The position numbers and the translations under genes were made by a program. Of a DNA stretch of 64,000 nt, positions 48,800 through 56,652 are shown piece by piece (within the stretch, counting starts at the first letter, position 1; each line of letters begins with the position of its first letter). The notes under the pieces are model-generated. The model saw nothing but the letters and a program-made list of their open reading frames with translations. It had not been told where the DNA came from and searched no databases. Origin of the DNA: CAVXWV01 sp963695415 (lineage in GTDB: Bacteria; Chloroflexota; Anaerolineae; Anaerolineales; UBA4823); the NCBI GenBank assembly GCA_963695415.1, contig CAVOGL010000012.1:38198-102197 (forward strand), in the 5' to 3' direction.

Positions 48800-49390
48800 A
48801 AAATATTATTAAATTAATATATATATGGAGACTATGGATGCATGGTTATCGAGAAAAGGGAAACAATTCAAACAGGTTGAGATTTTGTTGGCTAATCATC
48901 CTCTTCCGACTCTCATCCGGCATCCCTCAGGATTTCACCATGTGGCTTATACCTGCGGTTACGCTGGCTCCGTACCAGCGATCCGATGAGACTTCTCTCT
49001 GTTCCATCGCTTACTTTCTCAACATCCTGCACTACTTACACCGGAGAGTTCTTCACGGCTGCTTCTCAGGTTCTTCACCGCTTCTGTTGCCTTCGCCATG
49101 CGTGACAGGCTCGGCTCTCTCTTGTTCCCCTTTCGGGGCTAACATATCGGCGCTGCCGTGCTTGCACAGCAAGCCGCTTGCACAGCAAGTCAAACACTTT
49201 ATCTTACGGGCTGCTGTTTTGCACTCCTTTCTCAGGAGGATACAACGCTTCGGCACATCCGGTCACCCAGATGCACCGGTTGCCTCCTGAACAGTGTGAA
49301 GGATCACTGGCGGCCTGACCCTTACCAGGACTGGACTTCCACCAGCTAGCAGACGATGACTTTCAGGACACACCACACTGTGTCAGCCCC
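48800..49390 (-). mobile_element. Intron-like repeat, copy 1 (group II intron 5' segment?)
   Basis: Read leftward from 49390, GGGGCTGACACAGTGTG is followed by GTGTGTCCTGAAAGTCATCG and GGTGGAAGTCCAGTCCTGG, then many short hairpins (for example CTTGCTGTGCAAG). The first 230-260 bp closely match copy 2 at 51500-51740; the rest continues to about 48850 without a coding frame. A GTGTG start and the GTGGAAGTCCA segment resemble the 5' domain I of bacterial group II introns, but no reverse transcriptase, domain V or 3' end is visible. The preceding GGGGGCTGAC looks like the end of the toxin-antitoxin integron cassette. No protein gene is supported between 48663 and 49392. Confidence 0.4.
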
Positions 49391-49392
49391 CG

Positions 49393-49629
49393 TCACAATC
49401 TATCAAACTCTTCGGGTTCGACATCAGGGGCTTTGTTGAGAATTTCTAAAAATCGTTCACGACTGCCACGCTTTGCACGTTTTTCTAAATATTCAATTGT
49501 AGAAATTACCGCAATTTTTTCGGCAACGGCAAGCACAACAAACTGATTCACAGAGATGCCTTCTTCTTGAGCCAACTCACGTAGTTGCTCATGTAAAGAC
49601 TTGGGTAAACGTAAACTTAATGCGCTCAT
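49393..49629 (-). CDS. Ribbon-helix-helix antitoxin
   Basis: A 78-residue protein with an N-terminal ribbon-helix-helix DNA-binding fold (SALSLRLPKSLHEQLRELAQ, then ISVNQFVVLAVAEKI) and an acidic tail that would neutralise the toxin. It overlaps the PIN toxin stop by 4 bp (ATGA), so the toxin gene comes first, the reverse of most type II modules but known for this PIN/RHH pairing. It lies in the last recognisable integron cassette of the array. Confidence 0.85.
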   Translation of the reverse strand: MSALSLRLPKSLHEQLRELAQEEGISVNQFVVLAVAEKIAVISTIEYLEKRAKRGSRERFLEILNKAPDVEPEEFDRL

Positions 49630-50057
49630 TCTTTCACCTCACGGATAACTTGAAGAAACTCTTTCGGTGTGACTGCTTGAATTCCAAAATTACCAATATT
49701 TTTGAAATCGCTGACATTGTGCGTCACGATGTATTCACACCCTGCGGTTACAGCCAATTCAAGCACAAGTTCATCACCTACATCTAATAAAGTTGGACGC
49801 CACAAAAAGTAAATCTTGTGATGATGAGCCATTGAACAAAGCGAATCAATGAAATCGCTCACCTCTTCTTGGGACAATCCCAGTTCTGTTCGTTGACGCT
49901 GAATAACATCTTCGTATTCAAGGATGAGTGCGACTAAATCGTGGATTTCAAACTGATGAGTACCGACAAGTGACAACAACTTGCTGGATGCGCCTCTCTT
50001 TGACCGTAGAGCGGCAATAATGATATTTGTATCGAGAACAATATCAGGCGTCTTCAT
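49626..50057 (-). CDS. PIN-domain toxin (VapC-type ribonuclease family)
   Basis: A 143-residue PIN nuclease. The acidic active site is visible: DTN (Asp9 in VLDTNIII), Glu48 in LEYEDV, Asp95 in DELVLELA and Asp117 in THNVSDFKN. The family cleaves RNA with Mg or Mn. It belongs to the group of PIN proteins annotated as putative toxins of RHH-partnered modules, and overlaps its antitoxin. Toxin-antitoxin genes are typical integron cassettes that stabilise the array. Confidence 0.87.
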   Translation of the reverse strand: MKTPDIVLDTNIIIAALRSKRGASSKLLSLVGTHQFEIHDLVALILEYEDVIQRQRTELGLSQEEVSDFIDSLCSMAHHHKIYFLWRPTLLDVGDELVLELAVTAGCEYIVTHNVSDFKNIGNFGIQAVTPKEFLQVIREVKE

Positions 50058-50122
50058 ATTGGTATTATATGCGATATCTTATGTAATATCAACCGCTTAA
50101 AATTTTCTTTTGCAAGGGAGGG

Positions 50123-50174
50123 GGCTAACGCCTGCTTCAGCCGAGCTTCGCGTCGGCTGCAAGCGTTGTTAGGC
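50123..50174 (-). repeat. attC recombination site 1 (between DinB and toxin-antitoxin cassettes)
   Basis: Core-like ends GGCTAAC (50123-50129) and GTTAGGC (50168-50174) flank stem arms CAGCCGA/TCGGCTG and GCTT/AAGC with one unpaired base between them (C160), loop GCTTCGCG. Length 52 bp and the bulged two-block stem match integron attC sites. On the minus strand the R'' core GCCTAAC exactly complements the TTAGGC that begins the DinB cassette at 50927. Confidence 0.85.
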
Positions 50175-50275
50175 AATTCAAACACAAGTCCAAGGAACAT
50201 CCTGTGTTTCAGTCTCGTTTAACGAAATCGACTTAGATTTGAACTTGATAATTCTGCAAACACACCTTTGAATAA

Positions 50276-50878
50276 CTATGCAGACACCGTCCCGGCAGTT
50301 CCGAGTAATCCACGAAGTGCTTCCATCATTCCCATATGTCTACTACCGTGAGTGGCATGAAAAATCAAATCTTGAGCAACAGTTGACTCTTTTGATTCAA
50401 CGGCCCAGACTTTGCCAGTTTTCGCATCAAGATCATAATCAAGTACGCCATGATAAGTTTTGTCAAAATCTGTTTCAGTCAGTTTTTTTATGTTTGCGTC
50501 ACAAACTTTAAAAGCGGCTCTTGCATAGTCGACAACGGCCGTTTGTCCCGCCTGAATGATCGTGGTTTGAGCTTGTACATGCGCTTGCCCCATACCAGAC
50601 TCAAATACTCCCAGATTGTCAGCCAAAACATTCCACTTTGTGCTAACGCTGTTTTGATACCAAATTTCAGTACCCATTGCTCCATCGGTCACACATGACA
50701 ACTTAGACTGGAGTCGATCAGCGAAGCGAGCTATATGCCATAAATGCCAGCCAATTGGTGGTAAATCCTCACTAAAAACATGAATAAATTGATCGGAATT
50801 AACGACCGTACCAGCTTTAATCAACCAATCATGTACGAAATATGTGCGCGTCTTTAATAAACTGTTTGTGTTGTTCAA
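50276..50878 (-). CDS. DinB-superfamily protein
   Basis: A 200-residue four-helix-bundle protein of the DinB/YfiT type. The three metal-ligand histidines appear in WHLWHIARFADRL and FHATHGSRHMGMMEAL. DinB-like proteins are often thiol-dependent transferases or hydrolases; the true activity cannot be predicted. It is the sole gene of an integron cassette bounded by attC-2 and attC-1, with a start 43 bp from one site and a stop 102 bp before the other, in the array's direction. Confidence 0.85.
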   Translation of the reverse strand: MNNTNSLLKTRTYFVHDWLIKAGTVVNSDQFIHVFSEDLPPIGWHLWHIARFADRLQSKLSCVTDGAMGTEIWYQNSVSTKWNVLADNLGVFESGMGQAHVQAQTTIIQAGQTAVVDYARAAFKVCDANIKKLTETDFDKTYHGVLDYDLDAKTGKVWAVESKESTVAQDLIFHATHGSRHMGMMEALRGLLGTAGTVSA

Positions 50879-50920
50879 AATTTCTCCTTTTAGTAGATCA
50901 AAATGGATAGGACGTTAGCT

Positions 50921-51005
50921 GCCTAACGAATTAAGGATTGATGTGGCGGCCAGCGCCAATGCCGAAGCCCGGTTCAACGCGCCGCCACATCAATCCGAGT
51001 TGAAC
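50921..51005 (-). repeat. attC-like site 2 with perfect 16-bp stem
   Basis: GCCTAAC (50921-50927) and GTTGAAC (50999-51005) flank perfectly complementary 16-bp arms, 50935-50950 and 50981-50996, around a 30-nt loop. Core ends fit the RYYYAAC/GTTRRRY rule. The uninterrupted stem is unusual because attC sites normally have extrahelical bases. Confidence 0.75.
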
Positions 51006-51241
51006 TAAGCCGTCTTAGGAAATGTTCCTGCCTATTTGGAATTTAGGGGGCACTGCTATTCCAAACGACACGCTTACGAGCGGGTATAAATTAATTGTAC
51101 AACAAAAAAGGCCACGTAGGAGCGCCAACATCGCGACGAAAATACGATTCGAATGAACATATCCTGGTGAGAGACATGCGAGAACATGGGTGCTGCGTGA
51201 AATCCAGCATCCAAGGATAATGGGCGGAAAGGCAAAGCAAC

Positions 51242-51485
51242 TCATGGTGGGCAGCGTCCCGTTGGCTGGATGATACATTGAAACAGCAGCGGCTGACCGC
51301 AGCTTGGGCAACACAGCTTTGGATCTGGGGTTGAATTGGTTGGCTCTGGTGTAGCTTCTGCTTCCCCCAAGTTCTTCGGGTATTTCTGCTCAAGCTGTTG
51401 GCGCAAAGCAACCAGGCGTTTGCGGCAACCAGACGCAAAGAAGCCGAAATAACGCACCTTGACAAAACCTTTGGACAGACGGGCT
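51242..51485 (-). pseudogene. IS91-family transposase, C-terminal fragment
   Basis: The minus strand encodes ARLSKGFVKVRYFGFFASG, an LRQQL helix and a zinc-ribbon-like CCPSCGQPLLF, the C-terminal end of IS91/ISCR-type (Y2, HUH) transposases. The catalytic HUH and tyrosine parts are absent; upstream of it the sequence joins directly to the intron-like repeat copy 2. The 51010-51241 stretch after its stop shows no gene and may be the end of the element. It has disrupted the cassette between attC-2 and the EthD cassette. Confidence 0.65.
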
Positions 51486-51499
51486 CGACTCCCTCTTTT

Positions 51500-51740
51500 T
51501 CCCTTTTCTGGGCTAACATATCGGCGCTGCCGTGCTTGCACAGCAAGTCGTTCACTTTATGTTGCGGGCTGTTGCTTCGCTTCCCTTTCCCAGGGAGTTA
51601 CAACGCTTCGACATAGCCAGTCGCCTGGCTATATCGGTTGCCTGCTACCTGGCCGCTTGACCGTTACCAGGACTGGACTTCCACCAGCAAGCAAACGATG
51701 ACTTTTCAGGACACACCACGCTGTGTTAGCCCGCATTCCT
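51500..51740 (-). mobile_element. Intron-like repeat, copy 2
   Basis: Diverged copy of the element at 48800-49390, same orientation. It begins GGGCTAACACAGCGTG then GTGTGTCCTGAAAAGTCATCG, and runs to GATATGTTAGCCC and a little beyond, before the IS91 fragment. GGGCTAAC (minus strand 51740-51733) is the R'' core of the EthD cassette's attC: it exactly complements the TTAGCCC that begins that cassette at 52277. So this element lies in, or replaces, the EthD attC. Confidence 0.5.
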
Positions 51741-51751
51741 GTCTGTGGTTC

Positions 51752-52063
51752 TTACATCTTAACTTCGCTTACCTGTGCTATGGGTTGGACGTCAGTGTAA
51801 TTAGGAACATCTTCCGAAATCGCCTGCGCGTGAGGGCCGAAGGCCGTTTGGAAGGCCTCTACAGAATCGAAATGTAGATGAAGCATTGCGATATAGGTCG
51901 CACGTGCTCCAGGTTCGGCCCCTCCCAGCCCAGCCTCAACCAATACGCCTTTGCACGCGGCCCCCAACTTTTGCTTGAGCATGGGTATGTGCTTGCTCAA
52001 GTAATACTCCATGTCGAATTTACTGCCATCCGTATTCGGGTACAGGACGCTTAAGGTAATCAT
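51752..52063 (-). CDS. EthD-family protein
   Basis: A 103-residue ferredoxin-fold protein: MITLSVLYPNTDGSKFDMEYYLSKHIPMLKQ near the N-terminus region and FDSVEAFQTAFGPHA later, matching the EthD family (small dimeric proteins linked to cytochrome P450 systems or quinone/ether degradation). ATG 52063 is preferred because GGAGG lies just upstream; the frame is open for 17 codons more. Single gene of an integron cassette between attC-3 and the site at 51733-51740. Confidence 0.85.
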   Translation of the reverse strand: MITLSVLYPNTDGSKFDMEYYLSKHIPMLKQKLGAACKGVLVEAGLGGAEPGARATYIAMLHLHFDSVEAFQTAFGPHAQAISEDVPNYTDVQPIAQVSEVKM

Positions 52064-52270
52064 ATTGTCCTCCAAAATTGTGTATAGGGTACGATTTGTA
52101 ACGAAATGCATCAACGGTTAATAGTCAAGAGTCGAGTATCAGTTCAGTTCTTTTGGCTTATAAGCCCTCCTTCTTTCATTGCTCCCATATTCTCTCCCCA
52201 CGCAGCCCACACGTGGCCTGCGAAATATGGTGGGCAGGACCACGATTTTCCGACCATCGCACCGACGAGT

Positions 52271-52397
52271 GGGCTAACGATTTGTTCAGCCGACGAGCGG
52301 TTTAGCTCCTGAAGAATTGTAAACCAAAACGATCTTTTGTAAAACGCGGCGCGGTTCATCCGAGCGAAAGCGAGGTCGGCTGCAATTAGGGTTGGGC
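52271..52397 (-). repeat. attC recombination site 3
   Basis: GGGCTAAC (52271-52278) and GTTGGGC (52391-52397) flank an 8-bp stem CAGCCGAC/GTCGGCTG (52287-52294 and 52375-52382) with a long variable central loop; total 127 bp. In array direction (minus) R'' is GCCCAAC, complementary to the TTGGGC starting the monooxygenase/hydrolase cassette at 54881. Confidence 0.8.
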
Positions 52398-52487
52398 AAC
52401 CTCTTACCTCTATTTTACCATTTTGATCCGACCATTAACTGATTTTAGGCGATACGCGATGACAAATTGTCTTTTGGGCATGGTTGC

Positions 52488-52515
52488 TTGACAAAGCAGG
52501 TATTTACGGTATAAT
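52488..52515 (+). promoter_or_regulatory. Consensus promoter inside the monooxygenase cassette
   Basis: TTGACA (52488-52493), 16-bp spacer, TATAAT (52510-52515), 155 bp upstream of the monooxygenase ATG. It lets this cassette express its genes although they run against the array direction. The transcript leader shows no recognised regulatory RNA. Confidence 0.75.
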
Positions 52516-52669
52516 AGATTACATAAGTCCGAATTAAGACTACGCTTTTTCGAATTTTCTGGGCCATCAACAAAATCTGTAGACGGCCCAGTTTGTTTTA
52601 AGGGACATTTCATTCCCACCACATTCGTAATCAAACGTATCATGAATTTCATTATCTGAGGCAATAAAT

Positions 52670-53971
52670 ATGACTGAACATGTAGATACAATCATTGTGG
52701 GTGGAGGCCAGGCAGGCCTCTCGACCAGCTACTACTTGAAAAAACAAGGTCGAGAACATGTTATCCTGGAACAAGCGCAACAGGCTGCGAAGGTCTGGCG
52801 TAATCGCTGGGACTCATTTACGCTGAACACGCCCAACTGGATGACCCGTCTGCCGGGAGCGGAGTATCAGGGCAATGACCCGGATGGTTTCATGCCTCGA
52901 GATGAGATTGTCGCCTACTTTGATGCGTACATCGAGCGGTTCGAGTTGCCGATTAGATACGGAATCCAGGTGACATCGGTTGAAGCCATTGAAGCTGGAT
53001 ACCTGGTGAGCACCGACAATGGAGAATTTCGAAGCTGCCAACGTGGTGATCGCAGCGGGCTTACACCAGCAACCCAAGATACCATCATTCAGCACCAACC
53101 TGCCAGCGGAGATCCACCAACTTCATTCCAGCGAATATCGAAATCCAGAAACGTTACCCGCAGGTGCGGTGCTTGTCGTAGGATCGGCACAATCCGGCTG
53201 CCAGATTGCTGAAGAACTGTATCAGAGTGGACGCAAGGTTTACCTCTCTGTGAGCAGCGCACCCCGCATGCCCTCGCCGCTACCACGGCAAAGACATTAC
53301 CTGGTGGTTGAGATATTGCCGGCTTCTTTGACAAGACAGTGGATCAACTTCCATCACCCAAAGCCAAGTTCGCAGCCAGCGCGCATAGCACGGGAAAAGA
53401 TGGCGGTCACACGATCAACCTGCATCAATTTGTGCGGGATGGGGTAGTCTTGTTAGGCCACATCCAAAGCATTCAAGGGTATCGGATCGCTCTAGCCCCC
53501 GACTTGAAAGAAAACCTGGCCAAAGCGGACAAGTTCGAAGTTGATTTTGTAAAGCAAATTGATGAATACATCGAGAAAAATGGGGTGGAAGCACCTATTG
53601 AAACCCTCCCGAAACTGGATGATGGCTTCGCAGCAGAAGAGATTCTTGAATTGGATCTAAAAACCGCTGGCATCACCAGTGTGATCTGGGCTACGGGCTT
53701 CAATTTTAATTTTGGCTTTGTAAAGCTTCCTGTATTTGACGAAGACGGATATCCGGTGCAGAAGCGCGGGGTGACTGAATATCCAGGGCTTTATTTTATT
53801 GGGCTTCCTTTCTTACAAACAATTAAATCCGGGCTTCTTTTTGGTGTTGGCGATGATGCGGCCCACGTGGCGGAGCACATCAGCTCACGCACGGATCGTG
53901 AAGCTGCGCATTCAGCCGACCGCATGATCGAGGTTCCAATGTACCTAAATCTCATCAGAGGTGACAGATGA
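52670..53971 (+). CDS. Flavin-containing monooxygenase, two frameshifts
   Basis: An FAD/NADPH monooxygenase of the FMO/CzcO type (about 430 residues). The FAD motif is IIVGGGQAGLSTSYYL (residues 8-23), the NADPH motif AVLVVGSAQSGCQIAEEL in the second frame, and the late VIWATGFNFNF motif in the third. Frame changes occur near 53025 and near 53330. All three blocks are well preserved, so the gene is probably intact apart from indels. It is followed by the hydrolase with ATGA overlap, so both form a two-gene cassette under their own promoter. Confidence 0.85.
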
Positions 53972-54870
53972 TCAAGGAAGTTGAGTTTCTATCCGAAGGA
54001 GCGATGCTTCGAGGACTGCTGTTTTTGCCGGAGTCGCAGAGCAAGAGGCCACCGCTTGTCATCATGGCCCACGGAACGTCAGCCACGGTGACCATGGTGG
54101 CAGACAAATATGCGGAGGCGTTTTCCCGCGCAGGCCTGGCGGTCCTGCTCTACGACCACCGGAACTTTGGGAGGAGCGAGGGCGAACCACGGCAGGAGAT
54201 CAATCCCTGGATTCAGTGTCGAGGTTACCGTGATGCATTGAACTTCGCTGAGAGACTGGACAGTATCGATCCCGAACGAATCGCATTGTGGGGGGATAGT
54301 TACACCGGGGGCCAGGTTATTGTCGTCGGCGCGATAGAGCCGCGCGTCAAAGTCATCGTCGCTCAGGTTCCGGTATTCGGAGCGGAGCCACCGGCAGTCG
54401 ACCCAACCACGGCTAATTTCGATCTCATCAAAGAGGCACTTTCGCGGGGGGATGTCCGTGGGTCGCCCGAGACAACAGTGGGTCCCATGCCCGTTGTCTC
54501 ATCCGACCAAGTTGGTACACCGTCGCTTCTCAAGCCCATCCAGGCGTTCCGCTGGTTCATTGATTACGGAGGTCGTGCCGGCTCTGGATGGGACAACCGT
54601 GTGACGCGGGTGCTGCCTGAAACGCCGGTGCCCTTCCACCCGGCGCTGTGTGCGCCCTTCGTCAAAGCGCCTACGCTGCTGATGGTCGCGCCGGAGGACG
54701 AGATGGTGCATGCCAATTATGCGGTCGCCAGGCAGGCTTACGAGCTCATACCTGGGCCCAAGCAGTGGTACGACATTGCCGGCGGGCATTTCGGGCTGCT
54801 CTATTTTCCGAGTGACCTGTTCGATGAGGCAAGTCGAGTGCAAACAGAGTTTCTGAAGAAATGGCTCTGA
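53968..54870 (+). CDS. Alpha/beta hydrolase
   Basis: A 300-residue hydrolase. The oxyanion region is IMAHGTSATVTM, the nucleophile Ser lies in WGDSYTGGQ, and the catalytic His in AGGHFGLLY; an acid is likely in APEDEMVHANYA. The fold and length match the alpha/beta hydrolases related to dienelactone and acetyl-xylan esterase-like enzymes. Its ATG overlaps the monooxygenase stop by 4 bp, suggesting that it acts on the oxygenation product, for example an ester from a Baeyer-Villiger reaction. The stop lies 5 bp before attC-4. Confidence 0.9.
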   Translation: MIKEVEFLSEGAMLRGLLFLPESQSKRPPLVIMAHGTSATVTMVADKYAEAFSRAGLAVLLYDHRNFGRSEGEPRQEINPWIQCRGYRDALNFAERLDSIDPERIALWGDSYTGGQVIVVGAIEPRVKVIVAQVPVFGAEPPAVDPTTANFDLIKEALSRGDVRGSPETTVGPMPVVSSDQVGTPSLLKPIQAFRWFIDYGGRAGSGWDNRVTRVLPETPVPFHPALCAPFVKAPTLLMVAPEDEMVHANYAVARQAYELIPGPKQWYDIAGGHFGLLYFPSDLFDEASRVQTEFLKKWL

Positions 54871-54875
54871 GCTAT

Positions 54876-54997
54876 GCCCAACTCAGCGTGAACCTTGACC
54901 TGCTACGCAGCGGAGAATAGCGCTCAACAAAACAAAATTTGGCTCTGATTGAACAGCGCTCAGAGTAAAACGCAGGCAGGTTACGCATTTGTTATGC
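54876..54997 (-). repeat. attC recombination site 4
   Basis: GCCCAAC (54876-54882) and GTTATGC (54991-54997) flank a two-block stem: GCGT/ACGC and AACCT/AGGTT separated by an unpaired G890, then CCTGC/GCAGG. Bulged, blocked pairing and length 122 bp are typical for attC. In array direction R'' is GCATAAC, complementary to the start of the next cassette (GTTATGC at 55455-55449). Confidence 0.82.
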
Positions 54998-55052
54998 GAA
55001 CACGGGTTCAACCTGTTAGATTTAAATATGCCAGTGAGGTAAGGAGGAAAAA

Positions 55053-55437
55053 ATGTCTGTACCCATAGTCTTTATCACAACCTTTCAGATCGAGAACGGT
55101 GCCCTCGAGAAGTTCAAAGAGGCGGTTCGAAAGTCAACGGATTTCCTTGAGACCAACGGTCCCCAGCTTATGGCAGAGGTCTGCATCGATGAGAACGAGA
55201 TGCGTGCACACGGAGTCCAGGTACATCGAGACTCAGAATCAATCCTGAACTCATTGGCAACTCGCCGACCCATACATGCGCGATGTGATGCAGTACATCA
55301 CAACCACGCGTGTCGATATCTACGGCCAGCCAAACGAGGCCGTCATGGAAGGGATGCGACGACTCTCCTCCCAGGGGGCTGTCATTTCCGTAACACCTCA
55401 ATTTGTTGGCTTTAGCCGACTTCCGGGTATTGAGTAG
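55053..55437 (+). CDS. Small monooxygenase-like (ABM-type) protein, one frameshift
   Basis: About 127 residues: VFITTFQIENGALEKFKEAV and AEVCIDENEMRAHGVQVHRD in the first frame, then DPYMRDVMQYITTTRVDIYG and QFVGFSRLPGIE in another, ending at TAG 55435-55437. The break is near 55260. The dimeric ferredoxin-like pattern resembles antibiotic-biosynthesis-monooxygenase domain proteins, but the match is by eye. AAGGAGG precedes the ATG at 55053. It is the single gene of the cassette next to the integrase remnant, and the attC-like cores begin 11 bp after its stop. Confidence 0.68.
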
Positions 55438-55448
55438 TTTCACTTACC

Positions 55449-55542
55449 GCATAACATGTGGTTGCCCAACTCGCGCTTTAACGGATTGCATAACTGCTTA
55501 TATACGATCCGCATAAACACCTAAACTTTTAGGGCGTTATGC
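55449..55542 (-). repeat. attC/attI-like site 5 next to the integrase remnant
   Basis: GCATAAC (55449-55455) and GTTATGC (55536-55542) are exact complements; further core-like GCCCAAC (55464-55470) and GCATAAC (55488-55494) lie inside, with an internal CGGAT/ATCCG hairpin. Several core sites beside the 5' end of an intI gene fit an attI region with the first cassette junction at 55449-55455. Confidence 0.65.
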
Positions 55543-55595
55543 GGCACGATTTTAGTTTTGTGAGAGAATTCTATTATAATTCATAATTCGTACGA

Positions 55596-55793
55596 TTGTT
55601 TGGTTGCCCACCAAAATCACCAGATCAAGTTCTTGAAATCCTGCGCATGAAGCACTTTTCCTGCCTCCTCGAGCAGGTTTCATTGACTACCCAGCGAATG
55701 AGTCTCAAGTCGCAGTGTCCACCCAGAACCAGGCTTTCGATGCATTACTGTTTCTCCAAGTCAACCATGAAATTGTGGAATATCTTTCCTGAA
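55596..55793 (+). pseudogene. Integron integrase (IntI) remnant, N-terminal fragment
   Basis: The plus strand gives PPKSPDQVLEILRMKHFS, like the IntI start that reads PPKLLDQVREVLRLKHYS, then, in another frame, QVAVSTQNQAFDALLFLQV, like the IntI segment VSASTQNQALSALLFLY. About 30 residues between them are lost and the whole catalytic half (Arg-His-x-x-Arg...Tyr) is absent. It points away from the cassette array, as expected for intI beside attI. A longer open frame over 55596-56168 is not a real gene. The integron is therefore immobile unless an integrase acts in trans. Confidence 0.75.
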
Positions 55794-55911
55794 AGACTAC
55801 CAATAACTTATCGATTGGAACGCAATTTAAAGCTGTCAGAAACATCTTTGCCTGAATCCCCATTCATCTATCTTTGGAAGATATTCAGAGATGATCGGTG
55901 TCATCAATTTT

Positions 55912-55943
55912 TAACCACAGATTTCACAGATTTTCACGGATTT
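55912..55943. repeat. Dispersed AACCACAGATTTCACAG repeat
   Basis: TTTTTAACCACAGATTTCAC followed by AGATTTTCACGG and a T-run: the same family as at 48534 and 58105. The rest of 55794-56121 shows no gene. Confidence 0.65.
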
Positions 55944-56121
55944 TTTTTTATAACTTGTCAAACCAGAACGAATATTGCAGTTATCAATTTTCTTTCTGAT
56001 GATGAAGTTGGCGTGTTAAAGCAGGTTCATATGCCGGTTGGGGTCTCAAATGGTATGATTGGGGCGTGCCGGAGGCGGCATAGAGGGCCCGGAATTTATC
56101 AGTTTCCAGAGGAGGAACAGG

Positions 56122-56489
56122 ATGTCTCATTTCAAGGATGTGAACGTGGTGTATGCGTATGTGAGTGATTGGGATCGGGCGAAGAAGTTTTACCGTGAGA
56201 ACTCTCGAGTGGCAGGTGGTATGGTCGGATGATGAGATCGGCTGGGAGGAGTACGGTGTTGAAGGGCAGGCACACGTGGCGATCAACCGCTGGGACAGGG
56301 AGGAGCCGCTGCCGGCGAAGAGCGCGATCGTGGGGGTGCTGAGCGTGGAGGACGCTTACGCGACGACGGAGGCGCTGAAGGCGAAGGGGGTGAGATGCGC
56401 AGGTGTTCCACATCCCGGAGGTGGTGACGTATGGGACTTTCTTTGACCCGGACGGGAACGGGTGGCAGTTCGCCAGCAGCCAGGGGTGA
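56122..56489 (+). pseudogene. VOC (glyoxalase-fold) family protein, two frameshifts
   Basis: A GGAGGA site precedes ATG 56122. The pieces VNVVYAYVSDWDRAKKFYRE, WSDDEIGWEEYGV, LSVEDAYATTEALKAKGV and YGTFFDPDGNGWQFASS are the paired beta-alpha-beta units of VOC proteins, but the frame shifts near 56205 and 56405. About 120 residues if corrected. Function cannot be deduced; VOC proteins include glyoxalases and drug-binding proteins. Confidence 0.72.
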
Positions 56490-56652
56490 TTAAACAGGTT
56501 CGTACTTGGGGACCGGCGACCCTTGCGCACAGATCTGCTAGAAGTGCAAGGCACCTAGATACAGGGCGGACACGCAGGTCCGCCACTACAGGATGAGGAG
56601 GATTAACATATTGGAAACCCTCCAAATAAATAACCAATAAAAGGAATAATTC

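Noticed and set aside
49053..49349. Short frames within the intron-like repeat as genes
   Set aside because: They are not conserved in frame between the two repeat copies, which look like structured RNA or noncoding element sequence.
55596..56168. A 190-codon open frame as a novel gene
   Set aside because: It runs across an integrase remnant, a dispersed repeat and the start of the VOC gene; only its first part resembles a protein, and that part continues in another frame.
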